From contig CM046297.1 in assembly GCA_025267735.1 (NCBI GenBank), positions 22,966,011-23,030,010 of the forward strand: 64,000 nt of DNA. Reading direction: 5' to 3'. Source of the stretch: Mactra quadrangularis. Taxonomy: Eukaryota > Mollusca > Bivalvia > Venerida > Mactridae. Positions 1 through 12,092 of the stretch are shown in pieces. Below the pieces are notes generated by a model, which made no database searches, was not told the origin of the DNA, and saw only the letters and a list, made by a program, of their open reading frames with translations. How positions within the stretch are numbered: position 1 is the first letter of the stretch; each line of letters starts with the position of its first letter. The position numbers and the translations under genes were made by a program.

Positions 1-2205
1 AAGGGAACCGCTCTATGTTAACCACACTCATCTATTGGGACCACAATGGAAATAAGACTTCGCTCTTTTTTGTGCTATCCTTGTTAAAGTGCTATTCATC
101 ATTGCTTAGTTGTATTCCATGTACAATGCTCTTTTATTCTAAATAATATATATATATTTATCCGAAATTTTAACGAGACTATTCAACGTCCGAATTATGT
201 CTACTATTAAGACATGGTTTTCAGTTAATTGTTTGCAATATTTAAGCCCAAAATGAAAAGTCGACTTCGAATGACATATGCAGTATTAAACTCCTACCAA
301 AAATACCGTCGTCAGTAAATGATCATGCATAATAAAGCAAAAGTAAAAGAAAAGTTTTTAACCTGAAGATTAAATAAGGGCACCGCCATTATTGTTCTTT
401 GCCTGACCCGATAACGATAGTAGTAAGGGGCAGGTAATCCGGACTAAAGAATACTTAAAAATTGTTTCCTGACTCAGTCGAAACACCTCGGTATCTTCCG
501 TAACAGATAAGAACTGGTATACTTGAATGTGTGGAAATGATGGATAAAAACTGAATCTCCCCGACTTTCCAGAGTCGCTCGTGACACGAAGTCATGAGAG
601 AAACTATTGGATTTCACTTTATTATTCAAACTGATTTAAAAAAAAATTTCAAAGTCGGGAGATATTCAATTAAAGTTGATTAATGTTCAAATTAAATTCC
701 CGAATCAGTCTATAAAATAAAACAAATCTGTGAATCTCTGCGTGAACTTTTAATTAAAAAACAAACAAAAACACTTTTGCTGCTGTAGCAACTATTGTAC
801 AATCATAGTATTCGTTTAAATCTCTGAAATTTCAGAAAGTTTTTCCTGGAAAAGAAACTAGAAATACTAAAAATACCAGAACCTTTTTAAAATCAATTTC
901 CTGTTAATAAATGATGAACACCTTTTCTTCAACTATAGGTCAAATCTTAAAGGTGACATATGAGCAAAGTTTGAAACGTATGGCCAGACTGGTAGGCTCT
1001 ATTTGTAACGGGTTCGACTTAGAATTTAGGGTCCGCTTGTTTGGTTCTCGAGTTCGGTTCTTGACCAATTCTTCATGCCTTTGTGGAACTCGATAATCAA
1101 CAAATTTCTGCAACCATTCTCATTCCTACTGCTGTATCAAATCTAGACATTTCTATTGTAAACTTGTAATTATTAACAATTGTTCTTCGCAACTGATTAC
1201 AGTCACTGACCGGTATTTTTAAAGTATAGAAAATATTTAACCAAATCTGTGGACGTATCGCTTTATTACGAGTATATAATGTGCCACGCCATCTTTTACG
1301 ACATATAATATGTAATATAATAGACTTGATCTGCTCTAGCGAGAAATTTAATCTAAACACATGTAAGATTCTTGGTTGAGACAAACTTTAGGCCATGTCG
1401 GATTAATTGTATGTTTGAACGTTCTCAGACGATAATTGAGGCACATCATGGTATAAGCCCACAAAGCCATGGTAAATATTCTGAATATCACTTTTAAGCA
1501 GTTGATTCCTCACAATACCCATTTATAAATGGGTGGAATGGAATAAATGTGGGTGAATTTCTTGCTCAAGGAAGAAGGCCTATGGCCGAAACGTTTTGAA
1601 ATAAAAGAGTTAAAATAGAACAAAAAATATTATAACTATCCTTTCATGGATAAGATAAAAGCATGTACATGATATGATATTCAAAAGATATTCTAAACTC
1701 TTCTTTATTTAATGATATTTGGAATAGATTGACAAAAATGACGGTATTACATGTACTAATGTTTTTTGCTTTTGATTTACGATGATTTTTATCGTGAGAT
1801 TTGTTGTGAAGTGTCATTGAACTAGCTTAAGGTCATTATTTCTAAGTCAACTGGAACTTATTTCTATATTTATACCTACAAGAACGCTGTTAATGAAGTT
1901 ATTTTCATGGGGCTGTCATATACATTATTCACGGATATTTTTAAATATCATATTAAATTTGGCTCGGCTGTAAATGAAACGCAGACATTTTTAGAAGCTC
2001 ATTGTGAACATTTTTAGCTCGACTTTGATGATGTTTTGTATATAATCATTTATCTTGATTTCATTTTCATTAAGAGATCAATATGGCATAAATTCAGTAA
2101 AAATATTTTACCTTCTGAAAACTATAGAATTATGGAACTTGATCTTGGAAAAAATCATTTAATGGGATTTAACAATTAAGGTTGCAACACGTGTTTTTAT
2201 GAAGT
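1..2205. other. AT-rich non-coding stretch
   Basis: No gene is supported here. Open frames are short and look like chance. A perfect 18-bp palindrome (ACCCATTTATAAATGGGT) lies near 1517-1540, followed by a short GC-richer patch around 1570-1600. I see no recognisable SINE or inverted-end element before 2206. Confidence 0.5.
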
Positions 2206-2513
2206 TTGTTTTTGTTTTTTGTTGGGTTGAACGCCATAGCAACACATTGTATAGGTCATGTAACGGCGGTCAGTCAACCTACTCACTCCTCTTGGAATAG
2301 CTAAATCTCTGGATTTAGCTGTTAACCAACTACCAAGCGCATACTTTCGTCAGGGACTGACATTGCCCTACATAATTAAAAAAACATTGGTAGGAGGGAG
2401 AATGGTCGTAAAAATAATTTCATGACCAAGCTCCAAGATACGAAAGTATGCCCCGTCCGGGAATCGAACCCACGACCAGGTCATAGTCCATAAGACTGTA
2501 CTGAGCCACTGTG
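2206..2513 (-). mobile_element. tRNA-derived SINE, family 2
   Basis: Read on the minus strand, it starts with a tRNA-like head. A box-A-like segment contains GGCTCAGTACAG and a box B reads GGTTCGATTCC. A body with a GCATACTTTCG motif follows, and then a tail ending in a conserved 'gttaacagctaaatccagag ... cggcgttcaacccaac' type block (the plus strand shows its complement). The same head, body and tail order is seen at 17570-17880. Tail-only copies lie at about 51822 and 59040. It is a SINE and not a tRNA gene because the head is fused to the family body. Confidence 0.75.
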
Positions 2514-3372
2514 AATTTATTTAGCTAAACACGTGTTTTTGTGATGCAGCTGACTTGACATTACGTCCTGTGTCAGCATGACCTTAACCTAATAGTATCT
2601 CAGACAAAAGGTTTCTTAATTTAATAACAACGTTTTGACCCTAATTCTGAAGCCGTATAATGTTAAGCTTGTTTTTATACTATTATGTTTTCTCTCCTGG
2701 CTAGTATTATAGTCTTTGTGGGTCTAACGAGATTTCATACGGACCTCCTCGGCCATTCGCTACGAATAACCTCGGACATATTTAGACGCCATTTTTGAAC
2801 TACCGGTGTTAAAGTAAACAAATACACAATCGTTTAGGCGAGGAGTAATGTTTAGTTTTTAGTCCGTAAATTTGAAATAACACAGTTTAATGATATCGCT
2901 TAACAATATTTGGTTCAATATACAACATAGAAAAGTGTTTTTACAAAGATCTGTATGTATACTACAAGAACTAATTTCCATAACCATTTCGTGCTTCGCC
3001 TGTGCTTCGCCTCGCAAAGGTAGTAAAAACCCAAGCCGACAGGGTAGACCCTCAAAGAATGCTTCCGGGATTATTCATTTATGAAAGGTCGAGGTGTTCC
3101 AAATGACGAGATTTATGCTGTTTAAAAGCCACATAGTTTACATGTGACATAATTGTATTATAGGACATAGGTAATGAAATTGAAACTGAAAAAATGTTAA
3201 GGTGCCAAACCAACTCTTGCTTTAAGGACATTGTTACCAAATTCTACATTGACTTTGAAAAAAAACCATATGTAAGCGAAAATATACCGCTTAAAATATT
3301 TTTTTAATTATAGGCAATTGAAATAATGTTTGTATCGGGTAAAAATGTTATTTTTCTTTGTAGTGCATAAAC
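2514..3372. other. non-coding spacer
   Basis: AT-rich sequence without a supported gene. A small patch at 2995-3070 is richer in C and G, but the open frame across it is only about 60 codons and shows no family features. Confidence 0.4.
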
Positions 3373-3815
3373 CGTGTGGAGTAACACGTGACCAAAATAG
3401 TTAAAAATGGCGGATTATTTCCTCGTCTTAACGAGGTTTTTCAGAATTTATTTAATTTCTTGATTTTTGTTCCATACGAAATATCATTTGGCAGTTGGTT
3501 TTGGATTGAATTTGACGCCTTAATATATTGTTTCTTGGTTTTGTTATTCATGAAAACACTTGTCACGTTTGCTTATTTTTCAAACGCTGTTTTGTTGATG
3601 TTCACAAATTATGAACTTTAAAAAGCGTAGAACCATCTACATGGATTAACAGAGTAAATTTATCAAAATATGACGGGAATAATTGTGCATTAGATAGGAT
3701 ATTTTAATCTTTTGAAAAATTAAGACAAACGTGATAAATATCTGAAAATGTGGGTGTAGACGAACCGGAAATCAGCCATGTTTATTTGCGTTTTAGTCAC
3801 GTGTTACGGCACCGT
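3373..3815. mobile_element. possible MITE with inverted ends
   Basis: The two ends are imperfect inverted repeats. The left has GTAACACGTGACC followed by AAAA. The right, read inward on the other strand, has GTAACACGTGACT followed by AAAA, and both have a CGTG-rich outer edge. The 440-bp interior holds no transposase. No clear target duplication was found, so the borders are approximate. Confidence 0.35.
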
Positions 3816-6554
3816 GATTAACAGTATTATTTTCCCCATATACAAAACTTCGTTCATGACCATTTATCATTTCTCAGAAAAGTGGTATCTAATAGTACAT
3901 TGTGCGTTTTTTAAGTGTTAGGTTTTCTAATAATACCAGTTATTACTTAAAATTAATAATTAATGTATTATTTTCATATCAAACAGAGATGGTACCACAA
4001 TTTTATTAAAAAAATCATTAATAATTTTGCCACATTATGTTGTTTTGAAGATCTAAAAGAAATTATATTACCACATAAAGAATAATATTTCCTGATATAA
4101 ACGACGAAGAGTTCACAAGGGATGCTGTAGAGGATATGATAATAAGATACAAGTAAAATATACACAGCATAAGTCTTTTTATCTGCGGGTGCAAATATTG
4201 ACGTTTTTAAGTAACATAAGGTATCAATACCTAACTAAAACCACAGGCGGTCGGTAAGGTCCGGAATAAAAAACTCTTCATATACAAATATGGTATATTA
4301 TTTAAAAAGGGCAGTTTTAAATAAAGTTCAATTAAAGAACAATTTCTCAATAACAAATATTATTTCATTGATTAATGCAAGCACACGCTGTATCTTTGTT
4401 ATGACTAAACAAAATCTGTTCTAATCGTGGTGTAACAAATCGGTCTTCGACTTTATTACTCAGCGTATGCAAAAGATGTTGATATCATTGAAAGAAAAAC
4501 GTCTTAGCTTAATATGTGAAATAAAAATACCTATATTGGAGAAATTGGCATCTTATTGAACTTGGTTAAAATACTACCCTTTTTAAGTAATGTACCTTAT
4601 ATGTATTTGAAGTGTTTTGATTCGGGACCATGTCGTACACCTGAGAATGAAACTATGTTTTCCGATAGCTGCTGAAAATTTTCTTAAATAGTTTTATTAA
4701 TTTCACATAGAATTTCTAAACCTTTTACTTTGTGACTCTATATTCATATGCAAGGGAGGTAATTACTAGGTCATGTTAACATTTTAATCAAATAGTTTTG
4801 AAATCTCAAGTTATGTAAAAAATAATCCATATAAATTGAATAACATAATGTAAAAATATGAAAAACATCATGTTTGGTAAGCTTTTTTCATACTTGTAAA
4901 AAATTATCATTTTCACTGTGAATGACATAAGGGACTGTATACCTTAAGATGTTCTTATATTGATGGTGTGCCATTATTGACGGTGATCTTTCCTTAAAAT
5001 CGCCCGGTACTCATGAAAGAATTTCGCCTTGTAAGTCTTACATTGGTACAGTACATAATTATTTGATATAAAGTAACCAAATATGGAAACAAATTGATTC
5101 ATTCTATTGGTAGCAGACAATTAAAGATCTAAATACAGATAATTGACGAGGGTTGTTTATGGGAGTTGTTTATTGAAGTAAAAGTATAAGGGTACTAATT
5201 ACAGGGATATGTCACGTGACCTTCCGTTGATCTTCAAACATATCGTATATATACATATATATAAAGGATACAACCGCGTTTAGTAGAACACTTAAGGTAG
5301 ATTTATTCCTATGTAAAACCAAACAAAAATAATAGTAATAGGCCCTACCCTTATGCAGGGTTCGAATCTAGGCTAGCAACCTCGCAAAATGCGAGTTAAT
5401 TTTGGAAATTGCGAGTAGCTATTATTTCAACTCGCAATTTTTGCGAGTGGAAATCATCGCAAAATATTGCTGTCTATACAATGAAGCTCAAATCAGCATT
5501 GAGATAGCCAGATAGATATATAGAATTAATTTAAGCGGCTTCGTAAGTAATACTTATTATGTAAATGAAAGTATTAAGTTCGTATTTTCAATTTACAAAT
5601 GTATCATGAAATAGAGATTTTTGTTAAAGGACTTTTGGATAGCATTGTATAGATATTAAGGTGTGACACTTGTGAATGAAATTAAATCGATACTCTAGCC
5701 TGTTTATTACAAAAAACTTCATTTTTATGAATATTTTTCCACCTTCCTGGTCATATTCCTCACGTTTTTATTATACTTATAAAGCTTTTATTATAATTTT
5801 TACCACGAAATTAACCTGTTTGTTCAGCAACGTGTTGTCTGGAAAAGAAATCCCTTCACATTCAATATTTCACGAATCCCGATCGCGCCATATAAAATGC
5901 CACCGACGCGTTTGCCTGGCGACGCACACATAGACACGTATATAGACAGACCGGACGCGTTACTTGTAGCCAGCGCTAAATTAGCGCCCATTTTGGAAGG
6001 TACAATCTCGGCGTGAACGGCATTGCGAAGTGACATCACGTCTAGTCGACACGGCGGACTATAATGTCCAACGATTAATATAACCAGCAATAGGGTTTAA
6101 AGACCGAATGGTTCTAATTTTGTCGATTATATTGCCACGGTTCGTTCTAAGACGGAAATTAATTAGGTTCTTTGTTATTTGTTCCTGGTGTCGCTTTTAC
6201 TCTCAAAAGTTAAACAAATCTTAAGACATACACCCTTTTTAATTTTATGTCTGTGGGGAAGATCTGTGTTATTTTCTGTTGCTGTTTCTGTTTGTTTGCG
6301 TGCTTTCATAATTTGCAAATAGTTAAACGCTCGACAAACCTATCAGCACTGGGTCGTACACACAGTCTACTTAAACATGTTCAAACCACTATCACTTAAA
6401 TCATGAATGTGGTTGTTGACAGTCTAAGTAGTCTACTTCAATACATTAGCATCAAAGGCTCCGCAATTATCTATTTGATTCCTGCAATTATCTCCTAGAA
6501 CGTTTCCACTATCAAATATATCTAAGAGATTTCTGATGTGAAGAACTCTTAGAC
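3816..6554. other. non-coding stretch with CpG-rich patch
   Basis: No gene is supported. A box-B-like GGTTCGAATCTAGG at about 5359 hints at an eroded tRNA-SINE. Positions 5870-6070 are unusually rich in CpG for this window (about two dozen by eye) and contain CATATAAAATG on the plus strand. An open frame on the minus strand crosses the patch, but no splice or family evidence supports it as an exon. Confidence 0.4.
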
Positions 6555-6890
6555 TATAAATAATTACTGCACGAGACAATCTATGACAATTGTCTAAACA
6601 CTGCACGTGACATTTCCCGCTCTATAGCTAATTATACTAATTACATGTTAAACACAAGTGTCTGTAATGTTTAGCATGGGAATTGGTAATTACAACAATA
6701 ATGGTAATGTTATCACAAGTTTGAAAGTCTAGACTTTTCTTTCCTCGAAGGTTGACTCTGCGACAGTCGTATCTTCTATATCAAGTTTCACGTTTAGTAT
6801 ATCTGTCTGTGACTACCAGCATTGTCGCTGAAGTCTTAATTAATCGGATGAGTTTTTCCCAGAAAAGCCTTGCGTTTGAAATATAAACCA
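6555..6890 (+). repeat. dispersed repeat, copy 1 (inverted partner at 31 kb)
   Basis: About 330 bp that matches 31054-31363 in the opposite orientation over its whole length with scattered substitutions. Shared blocks include AATAATTACTGCACGAG, TTTCCCGCTCT, CTAATTATACTAATTACA, AATTACAACAATAATGG and GAAAAGCCTTGCGTTTGAAA or close variants. It has no long open frame. It is either an old interspersed element or a conserved non-coding sequence present twice. Confidence 0.65.
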
Positions 6891-6932
6891 CTTCCAATAT
6901 TTGTAGTTTTTAATGGTGAGTTTTTCGTAATT

Positions 6933-7398
6933 CAGGCGCGTAGCTACCAGTACGCAGAGTACGCAGCTGCGTACACATTGGTCCAGAAAATCGTAAAAAT
7001 AAAAATGCCAAAAAAATGCAATAAAAACTTAGGTCTGAGGAGGGTAGGGGTGTGTGAAACAAAACTGCTCGATCGTTATTTTACTAACCTTATGTCAAGT
7101 AACGTTTCAGTGGGACTTGCAATGCCTTTTGGGAGTCGAATTTACGGTTTAAATTCGTTGTTTGTCTTCGACTCCAGTCTATATTATTCTTTAAACGCTG
7201 GTTGGAAATGAATGATAATTGGTACGAATGTTGTCTTCCTATATTTGTGTCCGGAATGAATTACAACGTACCCTTTTAGAATAGTTGCCAAAATGCCCCT
7301 GAGATGATCTACAGAAAAACAAATTCGGAGGAGGGGCATGCCCTTGACCCCAAGCAAGGATTCTGCGTACACATTAAAAAGCCCTTGCTACGCCCCTG
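6933..7398 (+). mobile_element. M461 MITE, old solo copy
   Basis: Starts CAGGCGCGTAGCTACC and ends GCTACGCCCCTG, giving imperfect inverted termini (CAGGCGCGTAGC against CAGGGGCGTAGC). It is a diverged relative of the three 461-bp copies at 50873, 58091 and 61959. The flanks TAATT (left) and TAGTT (right) may be a decayed 5-bp target duplication. A 16-bp palindrome GTACGCAGCTGCGTAC lies close to the left end. The interior codes for nothing, so it would need transposase supplied from elsewhere. Confidence 0.8.
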
Positions 7399-10371
7399 TA
7401 GTTACAAGCTTAGCTAAAGTTGACTGATCTGTTTAACATTTTCTTAGACTTGTTTTGTATTTGAAAATTGTATGCAAGCAATTCACTGTTATTGCAGCAT
7501 CTCAAGAACTGCCATTTTTAATAGCAAGTATCATATTCTAAAACCAGCACGACTTATTCAGTCAGAAGCGCTTCTGACAACACATGATTAAGTTATTGGG
7601 TTCGAATTCCGGGCGGGACTTACATAACTTCGTAAATTTTGGTCTTAAAATATTATGCACGGAAATAATCCATCTATCTCTCTATCGATTGTAGCATTCG
7701 ACAGCTTGTTAATGATATGTGTTAAGAGTTAGGTTTAGATGATAGCTTTCAAGTAGAGTTATTAACCCCAAAAGTATCGTGAGCAGAACACTTGACCACC
7801 GAAGTATTTCATTAAAACTGACCTTTTCAATTCAAACTACGTTGCTTGTTGTATAGGGAACTTTAGTCAGTTATTTTCCTTGGCATACTCTTCAAAAGCT
7901 TGATCCAATCAGTTGGATTACTCGGATTTTACCCTTATTTTTCAATGCCTTTGACACAATCTAGCTTACTTAACTTTTTGTAAATCAAATAATTTGTTTT
8001 AAAATAAAGTTATACATTTATCTAAATTTAATGACTCCTGTTATTATCTTAATCATCAAGAAGGATATTAGATGAAATATCTTATTTTCATTACAAAGGA
8101 CTTCAATGATAAAATCAGATAGTTCCATCTGATAATACCTACTTTCCAATTGGATCGCTTCAGATTTTATCAAGGAAATATAACCGACTAAACTCCCTCA
8201 TTCATTTTCGTATTCTCAAATTGAAACACGTTTTGACGTTAAATATAGACACGAATTACTCTGATACTATAATTAAAAATTGTGGAGAACAAAGACCTCA
8301 TTAATACGTATCAGAATTCACAGCATCTTGTCAGCAAGAAGTACGGAAATAACTTGACTAAGGCAACAGGGCATGGTGCGTACATCTATATATTTAGACT
8401 AGAAAATGTATAAACATGATCATCAATCAGCGGTAACAGTGATTGTTGCATTGTTGGGATCAGTTTTCCTTAATCAGATTGCAATTCCTTTCCATGAAAT
8501 TGTGTTTTATCATTAAGAAGATTTCAGAGTCTATTCACATCGTACCAGATGTATGAAACGACACTTGTACTCCCTTACCTTAAAGCTTGCTATTGTGTAT
8601 TATCGTTTACTGTTATAACATGTATATCAAGTATAATTGATCGTTTAATATCATTTAAACGATTCTTAATTTTATTCAGATCTGACATACGGTATACGAG
8701 TACAGTGTCCTAAAAAGCTTCTGACAAAACTCTAAACTGATAAACCTATGAAAAAAGCTATGAAAAAACACTTAAACATCAACATGCCATCTAAGCCAAT
8801 TTCAAAATCAGCATTATTTAGTTTATCATTGACGATTTCGAACAAAGACTTTAGTAGAACACTACACATGTGGGACTTATTTGACTAAATGACATTGGTA
8901 CATGCTTTCTACACGTCAAAAGACTTTTCTATAAAAAAGAGTCAGTCGCCTGCTTTACCGCCATCCTTTGACTAAATAATTTGATGAAATAATGTATACC
9001 ACCGTAAATTTTATTAAAGCAATTACCTAATGAACCAAGCATACCCGATGGTTTCAGGTTACGACAAGAATAATTCAGACTTCCGTGACAATTTTTAATA
9101 TATGTGAGCGTTGATGCACGTAGAGCCAATCGTAGTCAACATTACTGGTTTGCGAACCTTTGGAATGTGATAAATAAACGCAATGTTACCATTTGTGTTT
9201 TATTTTCTGTTCAAAATAGCCTCGAATAATACATCGTAGCACAATAGCTAATTAATAACATGAAGTTTGGAATAGTGAGTCGTGCTTTGTCTGCTACGTG
9301 ATAACACGAAAGATCAAATTATGAATTATTGTTAAAACACGCATTTCTGCCAATCAGTATCAGTTTTAAAAGAGTCAACAAAAATATCTTTAAAAAGATA
9401 TTCGACGCTATTCAGGGTTCATTTTGTAAGTAAAACTAGTCATGTTCGCTGGGTAGTCTTACCACCAGAGCGTACCATAACGAATGTACAATCAATTATA
9501 AAAGAGAGTCACCCATAATACACAGAGTAAATCAGTCAGCAGTTATTATCCGTGCTACCCAACTGTTTATCACAAGCACCAATAGTGACATACCTTGTAT
9601 CCATTTATCTATACTGGAAAAGATTTGAATTGCACAAACAGGAAAAGTAGAGCAAAATGTTATGGTTAACCATATAGGTCAAAAGTTGGCTAAGACAGCT
9701 GCGCCGAAAAACAGAGACTTTAGTTTCCCTTTTATGCTTATTGTATCACCTTCTCCGAGGATTTGTTTCTGGAGCCATCCGAGCTTTCGTGTACACCAGG
9801 AAGGCAACAAAATGGCGTTGTCAATTTTGTTCCGTAATCTGTATAATTAATTCTGAGAATTCCATTACATGTATAATTATTATACATTTCCTTGTTTCTC
9901 TTTAATAGCTAATTTCCCACCATTGTCGTTCTAAGAATTCAATTTTATCAATTAGTTGTGAATCATCTCTTTTTATAAGCTGTCAGTTACATGTACTAAA
10001 CAATTGAGCGTTGATTACTGTAAGAAACAGTACCCACCACAAGTTTTGAAACAAAGGGAAAATAATTGATACAAAATACATGTAATCACATAGTTTTCGG
10101 TAGAAGCACTATTTTTAATATATCTATTGTGATTGATGATTAAATGAAAATATGTTTTTGAATGCGTCTCAATTATATGATTCAACATCTGGTATTCCAA
10201 AGCCTCAAAACCATATTCAATGTAATTATTACCTGTAGACTTATATATCACGATACATATGTTTTAAGCTACTTGGGTTGTCTCAACATATAGTACCGTA
10301 AAAAAGCAAAACTATAACGCATTCCACAAAAGGTAATCCAACTCTTGATAAAACATATGTAGTAGGCTTAC
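7399..10371. other. non-coding stretch
   Basis: No gene is supported. A tRNA-like fragment at about 7560-7645 carries a box-B-like GGTTCGAATTCC followed by CGGGACTTAC and is probably an eroded SINE head. The rest is AT-rich with only short chance frames. Confidence 0.4.
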
Positions 10372-11065
10372 AAAGTGAAAATGTCTCTACACTTTTGGTA
10401 GGTTCTGTATATCAGGAAAATAAACACATGCTGTCATTTGTAACAAGTTAACAAGAGAGTATTGTCCGCTGTCTAGTTATACATAAGACATATATTAAAT
10501 CCAACTTACAGACTAATGAAGATTCACGATGTAAAATTTCTAGACGGATTTCATTTTGCCAAAGGGTTTCTACGTAATTGTTTCTTTGAATCTGGACAGA
10601 CCAATCTAATATGGAAGAAAAGTTATATATAGATTTCAAGGACATGCAAGGTATACTTCTTTATAAATCTGCTGATGCAAATATGATTTATACGTGTATA
10701 GGAGTGGTTGCTACGAAGTCCTTTTTATCCTATGTAACACTTGTGTGTAATTTAGGTGCGATACCAAACATTTTTACCAAGTGCAAGATTTTGCAACACT
10801 TTGCGACATTTAACGTCATTCGACTTTTCGCGACGTTTAGCGTTATCGGAACGCTGCTTGGCTGCTCTTAGAGTTTTACAGCCATTCCTATAATATTTGT
10901 GCAATTCCAATCTAAAAAAAGTGTAAATTCATAGATGTTCAATTTGATTAAAAGTCAAAATTTCTTGGAGATTAACCTATATTTTTTAAGATTTGAAAGA
11001 ATTTTTCTATAACTCTCAACCGTCATTTTGCTATTTCAAGATATGAAATTAGGTCAAATTGCTTT

Positions 11066-11451
11066 GGTAACGGAGGTTAAATGCTTGTTCAACTTGTATA
11101 TTTAGGAGCTACTGACTTACCGTTCAATTAAGATCCGTTTAAATCTACCAGTCAATATGTCAATTGACTGACATCATAGTTATAAAATTCTTTCAGGTAT
11201 ATATATTGGATGAATTGTCACAAAATAAGGGCATATCAAAGCAAAATAAATAAGTCACACTTGTTTCTAAATAACATTTTATTCAAACAATATGAGGAAC
11301 AAGAAAACATTTCAGAAATCATTAAGATTAATGGACAACCACTTATCAAGTCTTCTTAGGCTAACATAACAGCCACTTCAAGTTCAAAATGCCAGTCACT
11401 TTCATGATATGCAGCTTGTCACGAATGTTGTAAAATTGTAACGGAAGTTAA
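11066..11451 (+). repeat. left subterminal 15-bp motifs (2)
   Basis: GGTAACGGAGGTTAA lies at 11066-11080 and TGTAACGGAAGTTAA at 11437-11451. They match the seven motifs near the other end of the transposon. Their position between the left terminus and the transposase stop codon is what is expected of transposase-binding sites. That role is inferred. Confidence 0.7.
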
Positions 11452-12092
11452 CCGAAAAATCTTTATCAATCCAGAAGGTTTTTGATGAATAAAAATCATT
11501 TGGATTAATTAAATTGAACCACATTGTATTTGTTTTATACAATTTTGTTGTCATTAAAATGAATTCTCTTATGATATTCTTTAAAAGAAAAAAGTTAATA
11601 ACCCTTTATAAATACATCAAAGGTGTTATAATACAAATTCTTAATCAATTCACAATTACATCAAGCTTAATCAAAAATATCAGTCGTCCAAATGTATAAT
11701 GTGACGAATGATCGGACTAATGCAAGTTTTTATTGATACAAAATATAGTTTTATTTTACAGTTATCATTACAACAGAAGGTTGAGTAGAGATTATCTCAA
11801 TCGTTTTGAAATTAGTGATACTCAGTGTCTATTGTATTGATTGCGTGGGCAATGTGTTAAAGAACAAGAATTTAACAAAACAATGCAAATAATGAAACTA
11901 ACACTAACGAACAAAACATATGTCATAAAAAGGGGTTGTTACACTCATTACATGTATAATACATGGCTGCCTATCTTTAAATGGTTTGGTCAATAACAAT
12001 ATATATGTATACATGTATTTAAATACTTAATAACTTTTCTAACTGGTCTACATAATAGATATGGAGATTGTTAGAAAAGTTGTTGAGAGTAT

